This document shows, one piece after another, positions 1-6,860 of a stretch of DNA of 64,000 nt (positions are counted from its first letter, which is position 1; the number at the start of each line of letters is the position of its first letter). Below the pieces are notes generated by a model, which was not told where the DNA came from, did no database searches, and saw only the letters and a program-made list of their open reading frames with translations. The translations under genes and the position numbers were made by a program. This stretch comes from Cupriavidus basilensis. GTDB taxonomy: Bacteria; Pseudomonadota; Gammaproteobacteria; Burkholderiales; Burkholderiaceae. The stretch lies in NCBI RefSeq assembly GCF_000876015.1, contig NZ_BBQM01000018.1, positions 62,001-126,000 on the forward strand, read 5' to 3'.

Positions 1-16
1 CTTGTGCCTTACCACC

Positions 17-316
17 ATGACCACGGCTACCCCATCCCTCGCGCCAACGCATGACGGCCTAGAACATGTCCTGCCCCTGAAGCAAGCCTATGTGAAAGGC
101 ACCGACCTGCGCATCGTCGGCACTCTCGAGCAGATCCCGGGCTGCGCCTGCGTGGCCGGCTTCGACCACCATGACCAACCCGTCTATTCCGGCAACACCG
201 AAGTCTGGTGGAACGGCCAGAGGACGGAAACCGATCCCTGCAACGACCAGCCCATCTATGTCGACCAGAACCTCGAGACACGGGGCGCCAACGAGATCGA
301 ATTCCGAGGCGCCTGA
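17..316 (+). CDS. Small hypothetical protein of the mobile element
   Basis: This 99-residue acidic protein has no family I can name. It has no signal peptide or membrane segment and contains three cysteines (two in a CAC motif, one near residue 75). The frame is open to the left edge, so an upstream TTG at 2 or a start outside the window is possible; the ATG at 17 gives the tidiest N-terminus. It lies directly upstream of a DUF932 gene in a block typical of integrative conjugative elements, so it is probably element cargo or an accessory DNA-processing gene. Its function is unknown. It is followed by a clear intrinsic terminator, so it is transcribed separately from what follows or attenuated before it. 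Confidence 0.6.
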   Translation: MTTATPSLAPTHDGLEHVLPLKQAYVKGTDLRIVGTLEQIPGCACVAGFDHHDQPVYSGNTEVWWNGQRTETDPCNDQPIYVDQNLETRGANEIEFRGA

Positions 317-350
317 TCACCCTTTACCGCGTCTACGTCAACCCACTCCG

Positions 351-376
351 AAGCCCGGTCTTGCGCCGGGCTTTTT
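351..376 (+). terminator. Intrinsic terminator after the first small gene
   Basis: AAGCCCGG (351-358) pairs perfectly with CCGGGCTT (366-373) around a 7-base loop, and the 3' arm runs into a T tract to 376. It ends just 28 bases before the DUF932 start codon. Confidence 0.8.
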
Positions 377-404
377 GCATTTTTCTCTCTAAAGGATTTT
401 TATC

Positions 405-1370
405 ATGCATCTCGTACAAACGATGGCCTACGTCAACGCAACGCCCTGGCATGGTCTGGGCAACAAGTTGACCGCGAACCAGCCGCTCGAGGTCTGGGCC
501 GAGCGCGCCGGCATGAACTGGCGCATCGAGGAGTCCGAAGTTCGCTTCGTGTCCGGGAGCGCCGGCCTGGGCTCCATTCACGCCTTTCCCGAACAGAAGG
601 TCCTCTACCGCTCCGATACCAAGGCGCCGCTCTCCGTCGTCTCCAGCCGCTACCAGGTCGTCCAGCCCGCCGAGATTTTGGAGTTCTATCGGGATCTCAC
701 CGAGGTCGGTGGCTTCGAACTGGAAACGGCCGGCGTGCTGAAGGAAGGCCGCAAGCTCTGGGCGCTCGCCCGCACCGGGCAGAGCGCCACGCTGAAGGGT
801 CGCGACAAGGTCAACGGCTATCTGCTGTTGGCGACAGCCTGTGACGGGACCCTTGCCACCACCGCGCAATTCACTTCCGTGCGCGTCGTCTGCAACAACA
901 CCTTGTCCATCGCGCTGGGCGACGGCGCGGGTGCCGTCAAGGTACCCCACCGCAGCCAATTCGATGCGCAAGCCGTCAAGCGCCAGCTCGGGATTGCCAT
1001 CTCATCCTGGGATGGTTTTATGGCTCGCATGAAGGCGCTGTCCGAATGCCGTGTCAGTGACGATGCAGTCGAAACCTTCTTCCGCCGTGTGCTGACCTAC
1101 CCCACCGCCAACCCGGCCGAGCGGGCAACCACTGCCGTCAACGATCGCGCCGTCAAGGCGGTGCAGGAACTCTACGCGGGTAGCGGCAAAGGTGCGCAGC
1201 TTCCCTCCTCGGCCGGGACCGCGTGGGGTCTGCTCAACAGCATCACGGAATTCGTCGACCACCATCGCCGTGCCCGCAGCGACGACCACCGCCGCGACGC
1301 AGCGTGGTTTGGTCAGGGTGCCGTCATCAAGCAACGCGCGTGGGAGGAGGCCTTGCGGCTGGCGCACTGA
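405..1370 (+). CDS. DUF932 phage/plasmid-like protein
   Basis: The protein has 321 residues and matches the DUF932 / phage-plasmid-like family, seen in the N-terminal WHGLG motif (about residues 18-22), the SxRYQVVQ segment near residue 85 and the VCNNTLSIA segment near residue 165. Members occur in conjugative elements, plasmids and phages, usually beside recombination genes; their biochemical role is not established. The ATG at 405 follows an AAGGA ribosome binding site. The next gene is a YqaJ-type exonuclease, so a part in single-strand annealing recombination or element maintenance is a reasonable inference, but nothing in the sequence proves it. Confidence 0.85.
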   Translation: MHLVQTMAYVNATPWHGLGNKLTANQPLEVWAERAGMNWRIEESEVRFVSGSAGLGSIHAFPEQKVLYRSDTKAPLSVVSSRYQVVQPAEILEFYRDLTEVGGFELETAGVLKEGRKLWALARTGQSATLKGRDKVNGYLLLATACDGTLATTAQFTSVRVVCNNTLSIALGDGAGAVKVPHRSQFDAQAVKRQLGIAISSWDGFMARMKALSECRVSDDAVETFFRRVLTYPTANPAERATTAVNDRAVKAVQELYAGSGKGAQLPSSAGTAWGLLNSITEFVDHHRRARSDDHRRDAAWFGQGAVIKQRAWEEALRLAH

Positions 1371-1405
1371 TCGCGTGCGCTGTGCAGTCCTTCATTCATC
1401 AGTCC

Positions 1406-1436
1406 AAGCCCGGTGTGCATATCGCACACCGGGCTT
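1406..1436 (+). terminator. Strong intergenic hairpin
   Basis: Thirteen bases (1406-1418, AAGCCCGGTGTGC) pair perfectly with 1424-1436 around a 5-base loop. The 3' side runs into ATTCATTT rather than a clean T tract, so termination may be partial. It sits between the DUF932 gene and the exonuclease gene, immediately before the latter's AAGGAGG ribosome binding site (1446-1452). Confidence 0.6.
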
Positions 1437-1457
1437 ATTCATTTCAAGGAGGCAAAG

Positions 1458-2486
1458 ATGTCTCACCCCAACCAACAAACGAAGTCCGCCAATGGCAGGC
1501 CCGCGCTGCGCCTGGTCGATACCAAGGGCCTGAGCCGAGATGATTGGCTCGCCGCGCGCAGAACCGGCATCGGCGGCTCGGATGCGGCTGCCGCGGTTGG
1601 ACTGAATCCCTACCAAAGCCAACTGGAACTGTGGCTCGAAAAAACCGGGCGCGATGCCGGCCTGACCAAGCCCGACCCTCAGGACACCACGGAGCCCGTC
1701 TACTGGGGCACGCTGCTCGAACCCATCGTGGCCGCCGCCTACACCCAGCAAACGGGTCGCCGGGTGCGCAAGGTCAATGCCATCCTGCGCCATGCATCCG
1801 TGCCCTTCATGCTGGCCAACCTCGATCGAGAGATCGTTGGCGTGCCGGACGTGCAGATTCTCGAATGCAAGACGGCGGGCGAGTTCGGCGCACGGCTGTG
1901 GCGGGATGGTGTGCCCGAATACGTGCAGTTGCAGGTCCAGCACCAACTCGCTGTCACCGGCAAGCAGGCGGCGGATGTCGCCGTCCTGCTGTGCGGACAG
2001 GCACTGACCGTCTACCGGATCGAACGGGACGACGCCCTTATTACCCGTCTCATCGAACTGGAAGCGCGATTCTGGCAGTACGTGCAAAGCGATACCCCAC
2101 CACCGGCCGATGGCTCCGCGTCGGCGGACGCCGCCCTGCGCTGCCTGTTTCCGCTGGACAACGGCCAGACCGTGGACTTCAGCGAAGACAGGCCGTTAAG
2201 TGCGGTTTTTTCCGATCTGGTGATGTTGCGCTCCGAGATTGCCACGCGCGAAACGCTGGAAGCCCACCTCAAGCAGACGATCCAGCAGGCCATGGGCGAC
2301 GCCTCGCGCGCGCGCTTCGAGACCGGCGAAGTGAGCTTCAAACGCAGCAAGGACGGCACCGGCTTCGATCTGAAGCGGCTGCTGGCCGAGCACCCCGAAT
2401 TCCAGGCGACATACGCCACCACCAAAGCTGGTTCGCGCCGGTTCCTGATTCACGCTCAAGGAGAAACTTCATGCTCAAAGGCTTGA
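1458..2486 (+). CDS. YqaJ-family viral recombinase / phage-type exonuclease
   Basis: This is a 342-residue member of the YqaJ/lambda-exonuclease fold. The nuclease signature is visible in order: GIGGSDAAA (37-45), LLEPIV with acidic E88, NLDR with D123, and ECKTA with E136 and K138, followed by a QxQHQL segment. Such enzymes resect double-stranded ends to make 3' overhangs for annealing recombination. The start at 1458 has a strong AAGGAGG site, better than an in-frame ATG 45 bases upstream. The C-terminal 100 residues lie outside the nuclease core. The stop codon overlaps the next gene by 16 bases, which indicates translational coupling. It probably serves recombination of the mobile element. 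Confidence 0.88.
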   Translation: MSHPNQQTKSANGRPALRLVDTKGLSRDDWLAARRTGIGGSDAAAAVGLNPYQSQLELWLEKTGRDAGLTKPDPQDTTEPVYWGTLLEPIVAAAYTQQTGRRVRKVNAILRHASVPFMLANLDREIVGVPDVQILECKTAGEFGARLWRDGVPEYVQLQVQHQLAVTGKQAADVAVLLCGQALTVYRIERDDALITRLIELEARFWQYVQSDTPPPADGSASADAALRCLFPLDNGQTVDFSEDRPLSAVFSDLVMLRSEIATRETLEAHLKQTIQQAMGDASRARFETGEVSFKRSKDGTGFDLKRLLAEHPEFQATYATTKAGSRRFLIHAQGETSCSKA

Positions 2487-3379
2487 CCATTACGCCGCCT
2501 GTCATCGGGCGGATTTCCATCGGTCGCGTCGTGGAAAAGAACGGCAAGCGACTGCCGGAGAAAGACGATCAGTTCACGTTGACCAGTCAGGTGCAGAATC
2601 GCGATGGCTGGGTTTTGCACCCGCTGGACGAGACGCTGCGCAAGGCGGGACAAAGCAAGCTCCGTGCGATTCCGGTGCGGATGTTGTTCAATGATCCGAA
2701 TCTGAATCTGCGCGCCGAATACACCCTCTTCGACCGGGAGACCGGGCGACCCGTTTGCGTCGGTAACGGCGAAACCTGCAAGCGAGTCGGCAACGATGGT
2801 GTCGCCACCCTTCCGTGTCCGTCGCCGGACGGCTGTGGCTTCGGCAAGGCCGCAGGATGCAAGCCCTATGGACGTCTGAACGTCGTCATCGGTGATGACG
2901 ACGAACTGGGCTCCTTCATCTTCCGCACGACCTCCTACAACTCCATCCGCACGCTGGCGGCGCGCCTGCATTACTTCGGGGCCGTTTCGGGTGGGCTGCT
3001 CGCGTGCCTGCCGCTGGAACTCAAGTTGCGGGGCAAGTCCACGACCCAAAGCTACCGCTCGGCCATCTACTACGTGGACCTGGGCGTGCGCGCCGGCAGT
3101 TCGCTGGAAGCGGCCATCGTGGAAGCGCGCGAGATACATGAGCGTCGTTGTATGGCGGGCTTCGACCAAGGCGCCCTGGACGAGGCAGCCCGGCTCGGTT
3201 TTGCCAATGGCGCGTTCGAAGACGGCGAGGAGGAACAGGCTGCCGTGGCGGAAGAGTTCTTTCCCGAAGCCGGACAAGCTGTAGAACACAGCATGCGCCG
3301 GACGGAGGCGCCGGCCAATGCGACGTTGCGAGAAAAGCTGGAGCGTCAGGAGAAGGCCCTGCCGACGCTGCCGGCATGA
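2471..3379 (+). CDS. Cysteine-rich element protein, possible gp3-like directionality factor
   Basis: The protein has 302 residues. An N-terminal beta-rich part ends in a cluster of five cysteines at 96, 103, 116, 122 and 130, followed by KPYGRLNVVI. Relatives in conjugative elements are commonly labelled hydrolase or metal-binding protein. The cysteine layout with a following C-K-P-x-G segment also resembles the gp3-like recombination directionality factors of serine-integrase phages, which is an inference from memory. The C-terminal 60 residues are acidic and Ala/Glu-rich. It begins inside the exonuclease gene and ends in an ATGA overlap with the next gene, so the three are translated as a unit. 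Zinc binding is likely but not shown. Confidence 0.6.
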   Translation: MLKGLTITPPVIGRISIGRVVEKNGKRLPEKDDQFTLTSQVQNRDGWVLHPLDETLRKAGQSKLRAIPVRMLFNDPNLNLRAEYTLFDRETGRPVCVGNGETCKRVGNDGVATLPCPSPDGCGFGKAAGCKPYGRLNVVIGDDDELGSFIFRTTSYNSIRTLAARLHYFGAVSGGLLACLPLELKLRGKSTTQSYRSAIYYVDLGVRAGSSLEAAIVEAREIHERRCMAGFDQGALDEAARLGFANGAFEDGEEEQAAVAEEFFPEAGQAVEHSMRRTEAPANATLREKLERQEKALPTLPA

Positions 3380-4377
3380 GCGCCGCGGATACCGCGCGAG
3401 GCTGGCATCCGATCTCGTTTGGCGCACTGATCTTGGCGTTGGCAGGCACGGGTACAGCGCTTTTCCTGTCGACGCTGGCTGGTTGGCAACGCGGCGGCTG
3501 GCTGGTGGAGCGCATCGCCTGGGTGGCAATGGGCGGGGTGCTGGTCCTCAGCGCCCATCTGCTGCCGGCGCTTGGCCAGGCGGCTCGGCAAAAGACGCGT
3601 TGGGTCGGCGGCGCGCTTTGGGCAGCATGCATGATGGCCGCCGGCTACGGGCACGCTACCTTCTTCCTCTGGTCACAGCAGCATGCAGGGGAGGCACGCG
3701 TGTCAGTCATGGCGTCCACCAGTTCGACCACCGTAGTCACGGAAAAGTCATCGTCGGCCACACCGCCAGGACGATCTCTGTCGGCCATCGCCGCCGAGCG
3801 CGCCAGGGTCGTGACCGCGTTGGCTACGGCTCAGGCCAGGCACTGCGACGGGGGCTGCCCTCTCCTGCAAGCCAGACGGGAGAGCCTGACCGCGACGCTG
3901 GACGCGCTCGCGGTGGAAGCAGAGGAAGTTCGCCGCTGGGAAGCGGCTGAGGACCGCCAGGACGAGGAAAGGCAACGTGAGACCACCCGCCGTGACGCTG
4001 CCCGTCACGACCCCGTCATCGCAGCATTGGCGGCGTGGCTGGGCATCTCACCTGCCGGCGTCGAATTCCTCGGCGCGATGATCCTGGCGGGATCCCTGGA
4101 GGGCGTCGCCTGCTACGGCTGGCTCCTGACGCTTGCCTCGCGGGTGCCGGCCATGACGGCAGTCACGAAGAGTCACCAAATCGTCCCGCCCCCGGTCAGC
4201 CCACCGGCCTCCACCAGTCACGCCGATACCGAGACTGACCTCTCGCGACTGCATCGGGCCATCGCCATTGGCGAGCTTCGGCCTACCGTCGCAGAGATCC
4301 GCAGCCACTTGCGCTGCTCCCAGGCCAGGGCGGCAGCACTGCGCCGCCAACTCGCCGCCCATCACCCAACGGCATAA
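3376..4377 (+). CDS. Four-helix membrane protein with cytoplasmic coiled coil
   Basis: This 333-residue protein has three predicted membrane helices near residues 14-34, 47-68 and 76-98. A charged, helical segment (about 130-185, rich in Glu and Arg) follows, then a hydrophobic stretch near 196-222, a Pro-rich linker and a basic C-terminus (about 275-333) that reads like a small helix-turn-helix. It starts by ATGA overlap with the preceding cysteine-rich protein and ends at a hairpin. I do not recognise a family. Its place behind a nuclease and a possible directionality factor makes it an element gene of unknown role; a membrane anchor for DNA or partner proteins is only a guess. Confidence 0.55.
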   Translation: MSAADTARGWHPISFGALILALAGTGTALFLSTLAGWQRGGWLVERIAWVAMGGVLVLSAHLLPALGQAARQKTRWVGGALWAACMMAAGYGHATFFLWSQQHAGEARVSVMASTSSTTVVTEKSSSATPPGRSLSAIAAERARVVTALATAQARHCDGGCPLLQARRESLTATLDALAVEAEEVRRWEAAEDRQDEERQRETTRRDAARHDPVIAALAAWLGISPAGVEFLGAMILAGSLEGVACYGWLLTLASRVPAMTAVTKSHQIVPPPVSPPASTSHADTETDLSRLHRAIAIGELRPTVAEIRSHLRCSQARAAALRRQLAAHHPTA

Positions 4378-4396
4378 GCCGGGCTTTCGGCCCGGC
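4378..4396 (+). terminator. GC-rich hairpin after the membrane protein gene
   Basis: GCCGGGC (4378-4384) pairs with GCCCGGC (4390-4396) around TTTCG, starting directly after the stop codon. There is no real T tract, so it may be an attenuator or RNA-stabilising stem. It shares its GCCCGG core with the hairpins at 351 and 1406. Confidence 0.5.
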
Positions 4397-4470
4397 GCTT
4401 TCCATCCATCCGACGTTCACGCATCCGGGCTTTCCGGAGGCCGACTCACGCCTTCAATCAGGAGAACAAC

Positions 4471-4773
4471 ATGACGGAACCTTTCGTACCCACGCCAGCG
4501 CCGCCTCGCCTGCGGCTTGGCCGCCTTCTGGCGACGCCTGCTGCAATGGAAGCCTTGCAGGAAGCCGGTGTATCGATCTTTGGCTTGATCAACCGGCACG
4601 CACGGGGTGACTGGGGAGATGTGCCCGAGGAAGACCGCCTGCGGAACAACCTGGCTGCCATCACCAGTCAGCGCGTGCTGTCCGGCTACCTGCTGCCCAA
4701 TCGGCAAATGGTCTGGGTCGTTACTGAATGGGATCGGTCGGTGACGACCGTATTGCTACCGAGTGATTACTGA
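4471..4773 (+). CDS. Small element protein often mislabelled 'type I restriction subunit M'
   Basis: The protein has 100 residues. It belongs to a short family common on plasmids and conjugative elements, recognisable by LGRLLATPAAMEAL near the N-terminus, a HxxGDWGD motif (about 44-51) and an ETDRSxTTVLLPxDY-like end, here EWDRSVTTVLLPSDY. Database names such as restriction endonuclease subunit M are not supported by length or motifs; no methyltransferase motif is present. An AGGAG site precedes the ATG. The stop overlaps the next start (TGATG at 4771-4775), so the two are coupled. Its function is unknown. Confidence 0.72.
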   Translation: MTEPFVPTPAPPRLRLGRLLATPAAMEALQEAGVSIFGLINRHARGDWGDVPEEDRLRNNLAAITSQRVLSGYLLPNRQMVWVVTEWDRSVTTVLLPSDY

Positions 4774-5411
4774 TGTCCCCTCTGATCCAAAAGCTGCATC
4801 CGGCCTTGCGCCTCGGCCAGCGGCTCACGATGGCCACCTCTGGCAAACCACTCTTCAGTCGACAGGGAGGATGGGATGGCGGCAGCACGCTGCATTGCAC
4901 CGCCATGGCACTCGCGCTGCTCGGCAAGCTGTCCGATCCGGTCCATGTCTGGCGGTATGCACACGGTCCCGAGGCCAGATTCTGGGACCGCGCCTCCCCT
5001 CATTACCTGCATGGCCTGACGCTGGCAGAACTGGCGAGCCTCATTTGGGAGCTGAACTGCGGCTTGCGACCGGTCACGGCCGAGGGAAGATCGGCAGAGG
5101 TGCTCCGTTTCTGCGCGCAGGAACTGGCCAAGGGCTGGCCGGTAGTCATCGGCTGGCACACCCAGTACCCGGCGTCAGCGCACGCTGCACTGGTGGTCGG
5201 GGTGGAGGGACGGCAGCGGGCTCGGGGTTTCGTGCCCCATGCCCTACTGCTGCTGGACCCGGCCGAGACCGGACCTGGGCTTGCCGCCTTCAATGCACGG
5301 CTGGAGTTCGGCAAGGCCGGCGGTCGGACGACATACGTCATCGCTACCGGACGGCGCCCTGTCGCGATCGAGGGCTGCGTCTCGATCCGGCGATCGGACG
5401 GAACGGCATAG
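4773..5411 (+). CDS. Possible C39-like (papain-fold) cysteine peptidase
   Basis: This 212-residue protein has no signal peptide. Its layout fits a peptidase C39-like fold: Gln31, then C42 at the start of a helix (HCTAMALALLG), H137 in AHAALVVGV and D162 in LLLDP. The papain-like order of Gln, Cys, His and Asp is therefore present. Such domains cut double-glycine leaders in bacteriocin export or act as toxins and immunity-related proteases, but the transporter domains that usually accompany them are absent. The gene is coupled to the preceding small protein and its stop directly abuts the stop of the convergent XRE regulator gene. The peptidase call is an inference from motif order. Confidence 0.45.
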   Translation: MSPLIQKLHPALRLGQRLTMATSGKPLFSRQGGWDGGSTLHCTAMALALLGKLSDPVHVWRYAHGPEARFWDRASPHYLHGLTLAELASLIWELNCGLRPVTAEGRSAEVLRFCAQELAKGWPVVIGWHTQYPASAHAALVVGVEGRQRARGFVPHALLLLDPAETGPGLAAFNARLEFGKAGGRTTYVIATGRRPVAIEGCVSIRRSDGTA

Positions 5412-5765
5412 CTACCGCAGCCGGCTGCGCTTGATCTCGGGCGGTGTCGCAGCATTCGCACGGCGCTCCCCACTCGGGGCACGTGGAACCTCTGTCATGG
5501 GCTCGAAAAGCGCTGCCAGGCTGATCCCGATCGCGTAGCAAATGTCTGCCAATGTCTCGATGGACGGATTGGCGATCCCGCGCTCGATGGCAGAGATGTA
5601 GGTGCGGTCGACCTGCGCCTCGAAGGCCAGCGTCTCCTGGGATTTGTCGGCCGCATGCCGGCACTCCTTGATGCGCCTGCCAAGTACCGCGGAGACAGGA
5701 ACGGCGCGGGAGGCCGCATGCGCGGCAGAGCGACGGGGAGGTTTGTCCGGGCGAGAGGCAGTCAT
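5412..5765 (-). CDS. XRE-family transcriptional regulator
   Basis: A 117-residue protein with a basic, Ala/Arg-rich N-terminus and one helix-turn-helix domain at about residues 28-87, visible as LGRRIKECRHAA, SQETLAFEAQVDRTYISAIERG and NPSIETLADICYAIG, the classic Cro/CI form. A regulator of element genes is likely. An in-frame ATG at 5915 would add 50 residues with no domain, and a 20-bp palindrome would then lie inside the gene; the start at 5765 leaves that palindrome in the leader, where an autoregulatory operator belongs. A perfect 10-bp inverted repeat abuts the start codon, so translation may be controlled too. Convergent with the peptidase-like gene, with no gap. Confidence 0.82.
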   Translation of the reverse strand: MTASRPDKPPRRSAAHAASRAVPVSAVLGRRIKECRHAADKSQETLAFEAQVDRTYISAIERGIANPSIETLADICYAIGISLAALFEPMTEVPRAPSGERRANAATPPEIKRSRLR

Positions 5766-5788
5766 GCCGGGCAGGATGCCTGCCCGGC
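5766..5788 (-). repeat. Perfect inverted repeat abutting the XRE start codon
   Basis: GCCGGGCAGG (5766-5775) and CCTGCCCGGC (5779-5788) pair perfectly around three bases, immediately upstream of the regulator's ATG. It covers the place where a ribosome binding site should be, so it could hide the start in RNA or bind a protein as DNA. Confidence 0.6.
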
Positions 5789-5821
5789 GACTGATCCTCG
5801 ACGTTCTATATTCGTCTTTTG

Positions 5822-5841
5822 TTGTAGTGTTTACTCTACAA
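5822..5841. promoter_or_regulatory. Likely XRE operator (20-bp near-palindrome)
   Basis: The 20 bases starting TTGTAG and ending CTACAA match their reverse complement in 8 of 10 base pairs, with perfect 6-base ends. It lies 57 bases upstream of the regulator's start and 171 bases upstream of the divergent methyltransferase start, where an operator for one or both would be expected. The binding protein is inferred from position. Confidence 0.55.
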
Positions 5842-6011
5842 TAACTCCCGTTTTTGACGTCAACCAGTTCATAAGCCATCTCGGTGCCCTCCCTTCCCGA
5901 GGGCATCGAGGACATGGCGACCTTGCGTCGCCGTGCTTTGGCCGCGTGTTCCCCCGGAGTTCACAGACCTGCGCTGCTGTGCGCGAGGTCTATTACCTAT
6001 TCAGATCACAA

Positions 6012-6764
6012 ATGAAAAAACAGCTCAAAGAATTGATCGGCCCCAAGGGCCGTCTGGTGTCACTGTTCCGAACCCTGCGGGCGGTGCCCTTTGCTCTGGA
6101 ATTGCCCGTCTTCGGCACGGTGTCGACCCTCGACGAGGTGCTCAACATTCACGATAACTTCGGCAAGGGTGAGCTGCGGCACCCTGAAGTCGAGAACCAT
6201 TTGCGCAGCGCAGCAGCACCTGTCGTCGTCGATTGCGGCGTCAACATCGGCGTGACGATCCGCTGGTGGCATCACCTCAACAATAGGGCGCGCGTCTTCG
6301 GCTTCGACATGATGCAGGAGGCCCATGCGTTCACTCAGGATCGCATTGGCAGTGCGGGAAGCTGGTATGAACCGATCACATGCGCGCTATCAGCAACCGA
6401 GGGCGACAGCCTGGAGATCAGTTTCGATGATCCGCTCTTCGGAGAGAACAGCGTCACCGCAACGGGACGCCGGCAAACGCGGACCGTGAAGACGGGCACG
6501 CTCGATGCCCGCCTCGCTCCATATGGTCTCGTGCACATTGACCTGCTGAAGATCGATATCGAGGGGCATGGTGCCGAGGCGCTGAAGGGGGGATCGCGCA
6601 CGCTGGAACGCACGCGCTATGTCCTCTTCGAGACGCACAACCGGCAGGAAATCTCCGAGTCCGCGCGTCTCCTGCATGACGCTGGATTCCAGTTGATTGC
6701 CATGCGCAACCGCACGCTGGTGTACGAACGTGGCAACTACCAGGCAACGTCCGCACGGCCATAA
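6012..6764 (+). CDS. FkbM-family methyltransferase
   Basis: This 250-residue protein shows the S-adenosylmethionine site VVVDCGVNIGVT (about 71-82) and the FkbM signature LLKIDIEGHGAEALKGG (about 178-194). FkbM enzymes O-methylate sugars or polyketides and are often found with surface polysaccharide or glycoprotein genes. No glycosyltransferase is nearby, so the substrate cannot be named. There is no strong Shine–Dalgarno before the ATG at 6012, and an upstream GTG in the same frame is possible. It lies between an element regulator and a lipoprotein gene, and its bases are less GC-rich than the core genes to the right, which fits cargo of a mobile element. Confidence 0.82.
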   Translation: MKKQLKELIGPKGRLVSLFRTLRAVPFALELPVFGTVSTLDEVLNIHDNFGKGELRHPEVENHLRSAAAPVVVDCGVNIGVTIRWWHHLNNRARVFGFDMMQEAHAFTQDRIGSAGSWYEPITCALSATEGDSLEISFDDPLFGENSVTATGRRQTRTVKTGTLDARLAPYGLVHIDLLKIDIEGHGAEALKGGSRTLERTRYVLFETHNRQEISESARLLHDAGFQLIAMRNRTLVYERGNYQATSARP

Positions 6765-6860
6765 GGACCGCGCCCTGACCATCGAAGCAGAAACCCAACA
6801 CTTCCTAGCTTCACCACGCGACGACTGTTCGCGCAGGTGCTTTTTTGACGGGGACATCCC

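Noticed and set aside
4471..4773. Type I restriction–modification subunit
   Set aside because: The protein is 100 residues and has no methyltransferase or target-recognition motif; the label is a database artefact.
5655..6011. Longer methyltransferase with an N-terminal extension
   Set aside because: The extension would read through the XRE gene on the opposite strand and through the operator region, with no conserved domain.
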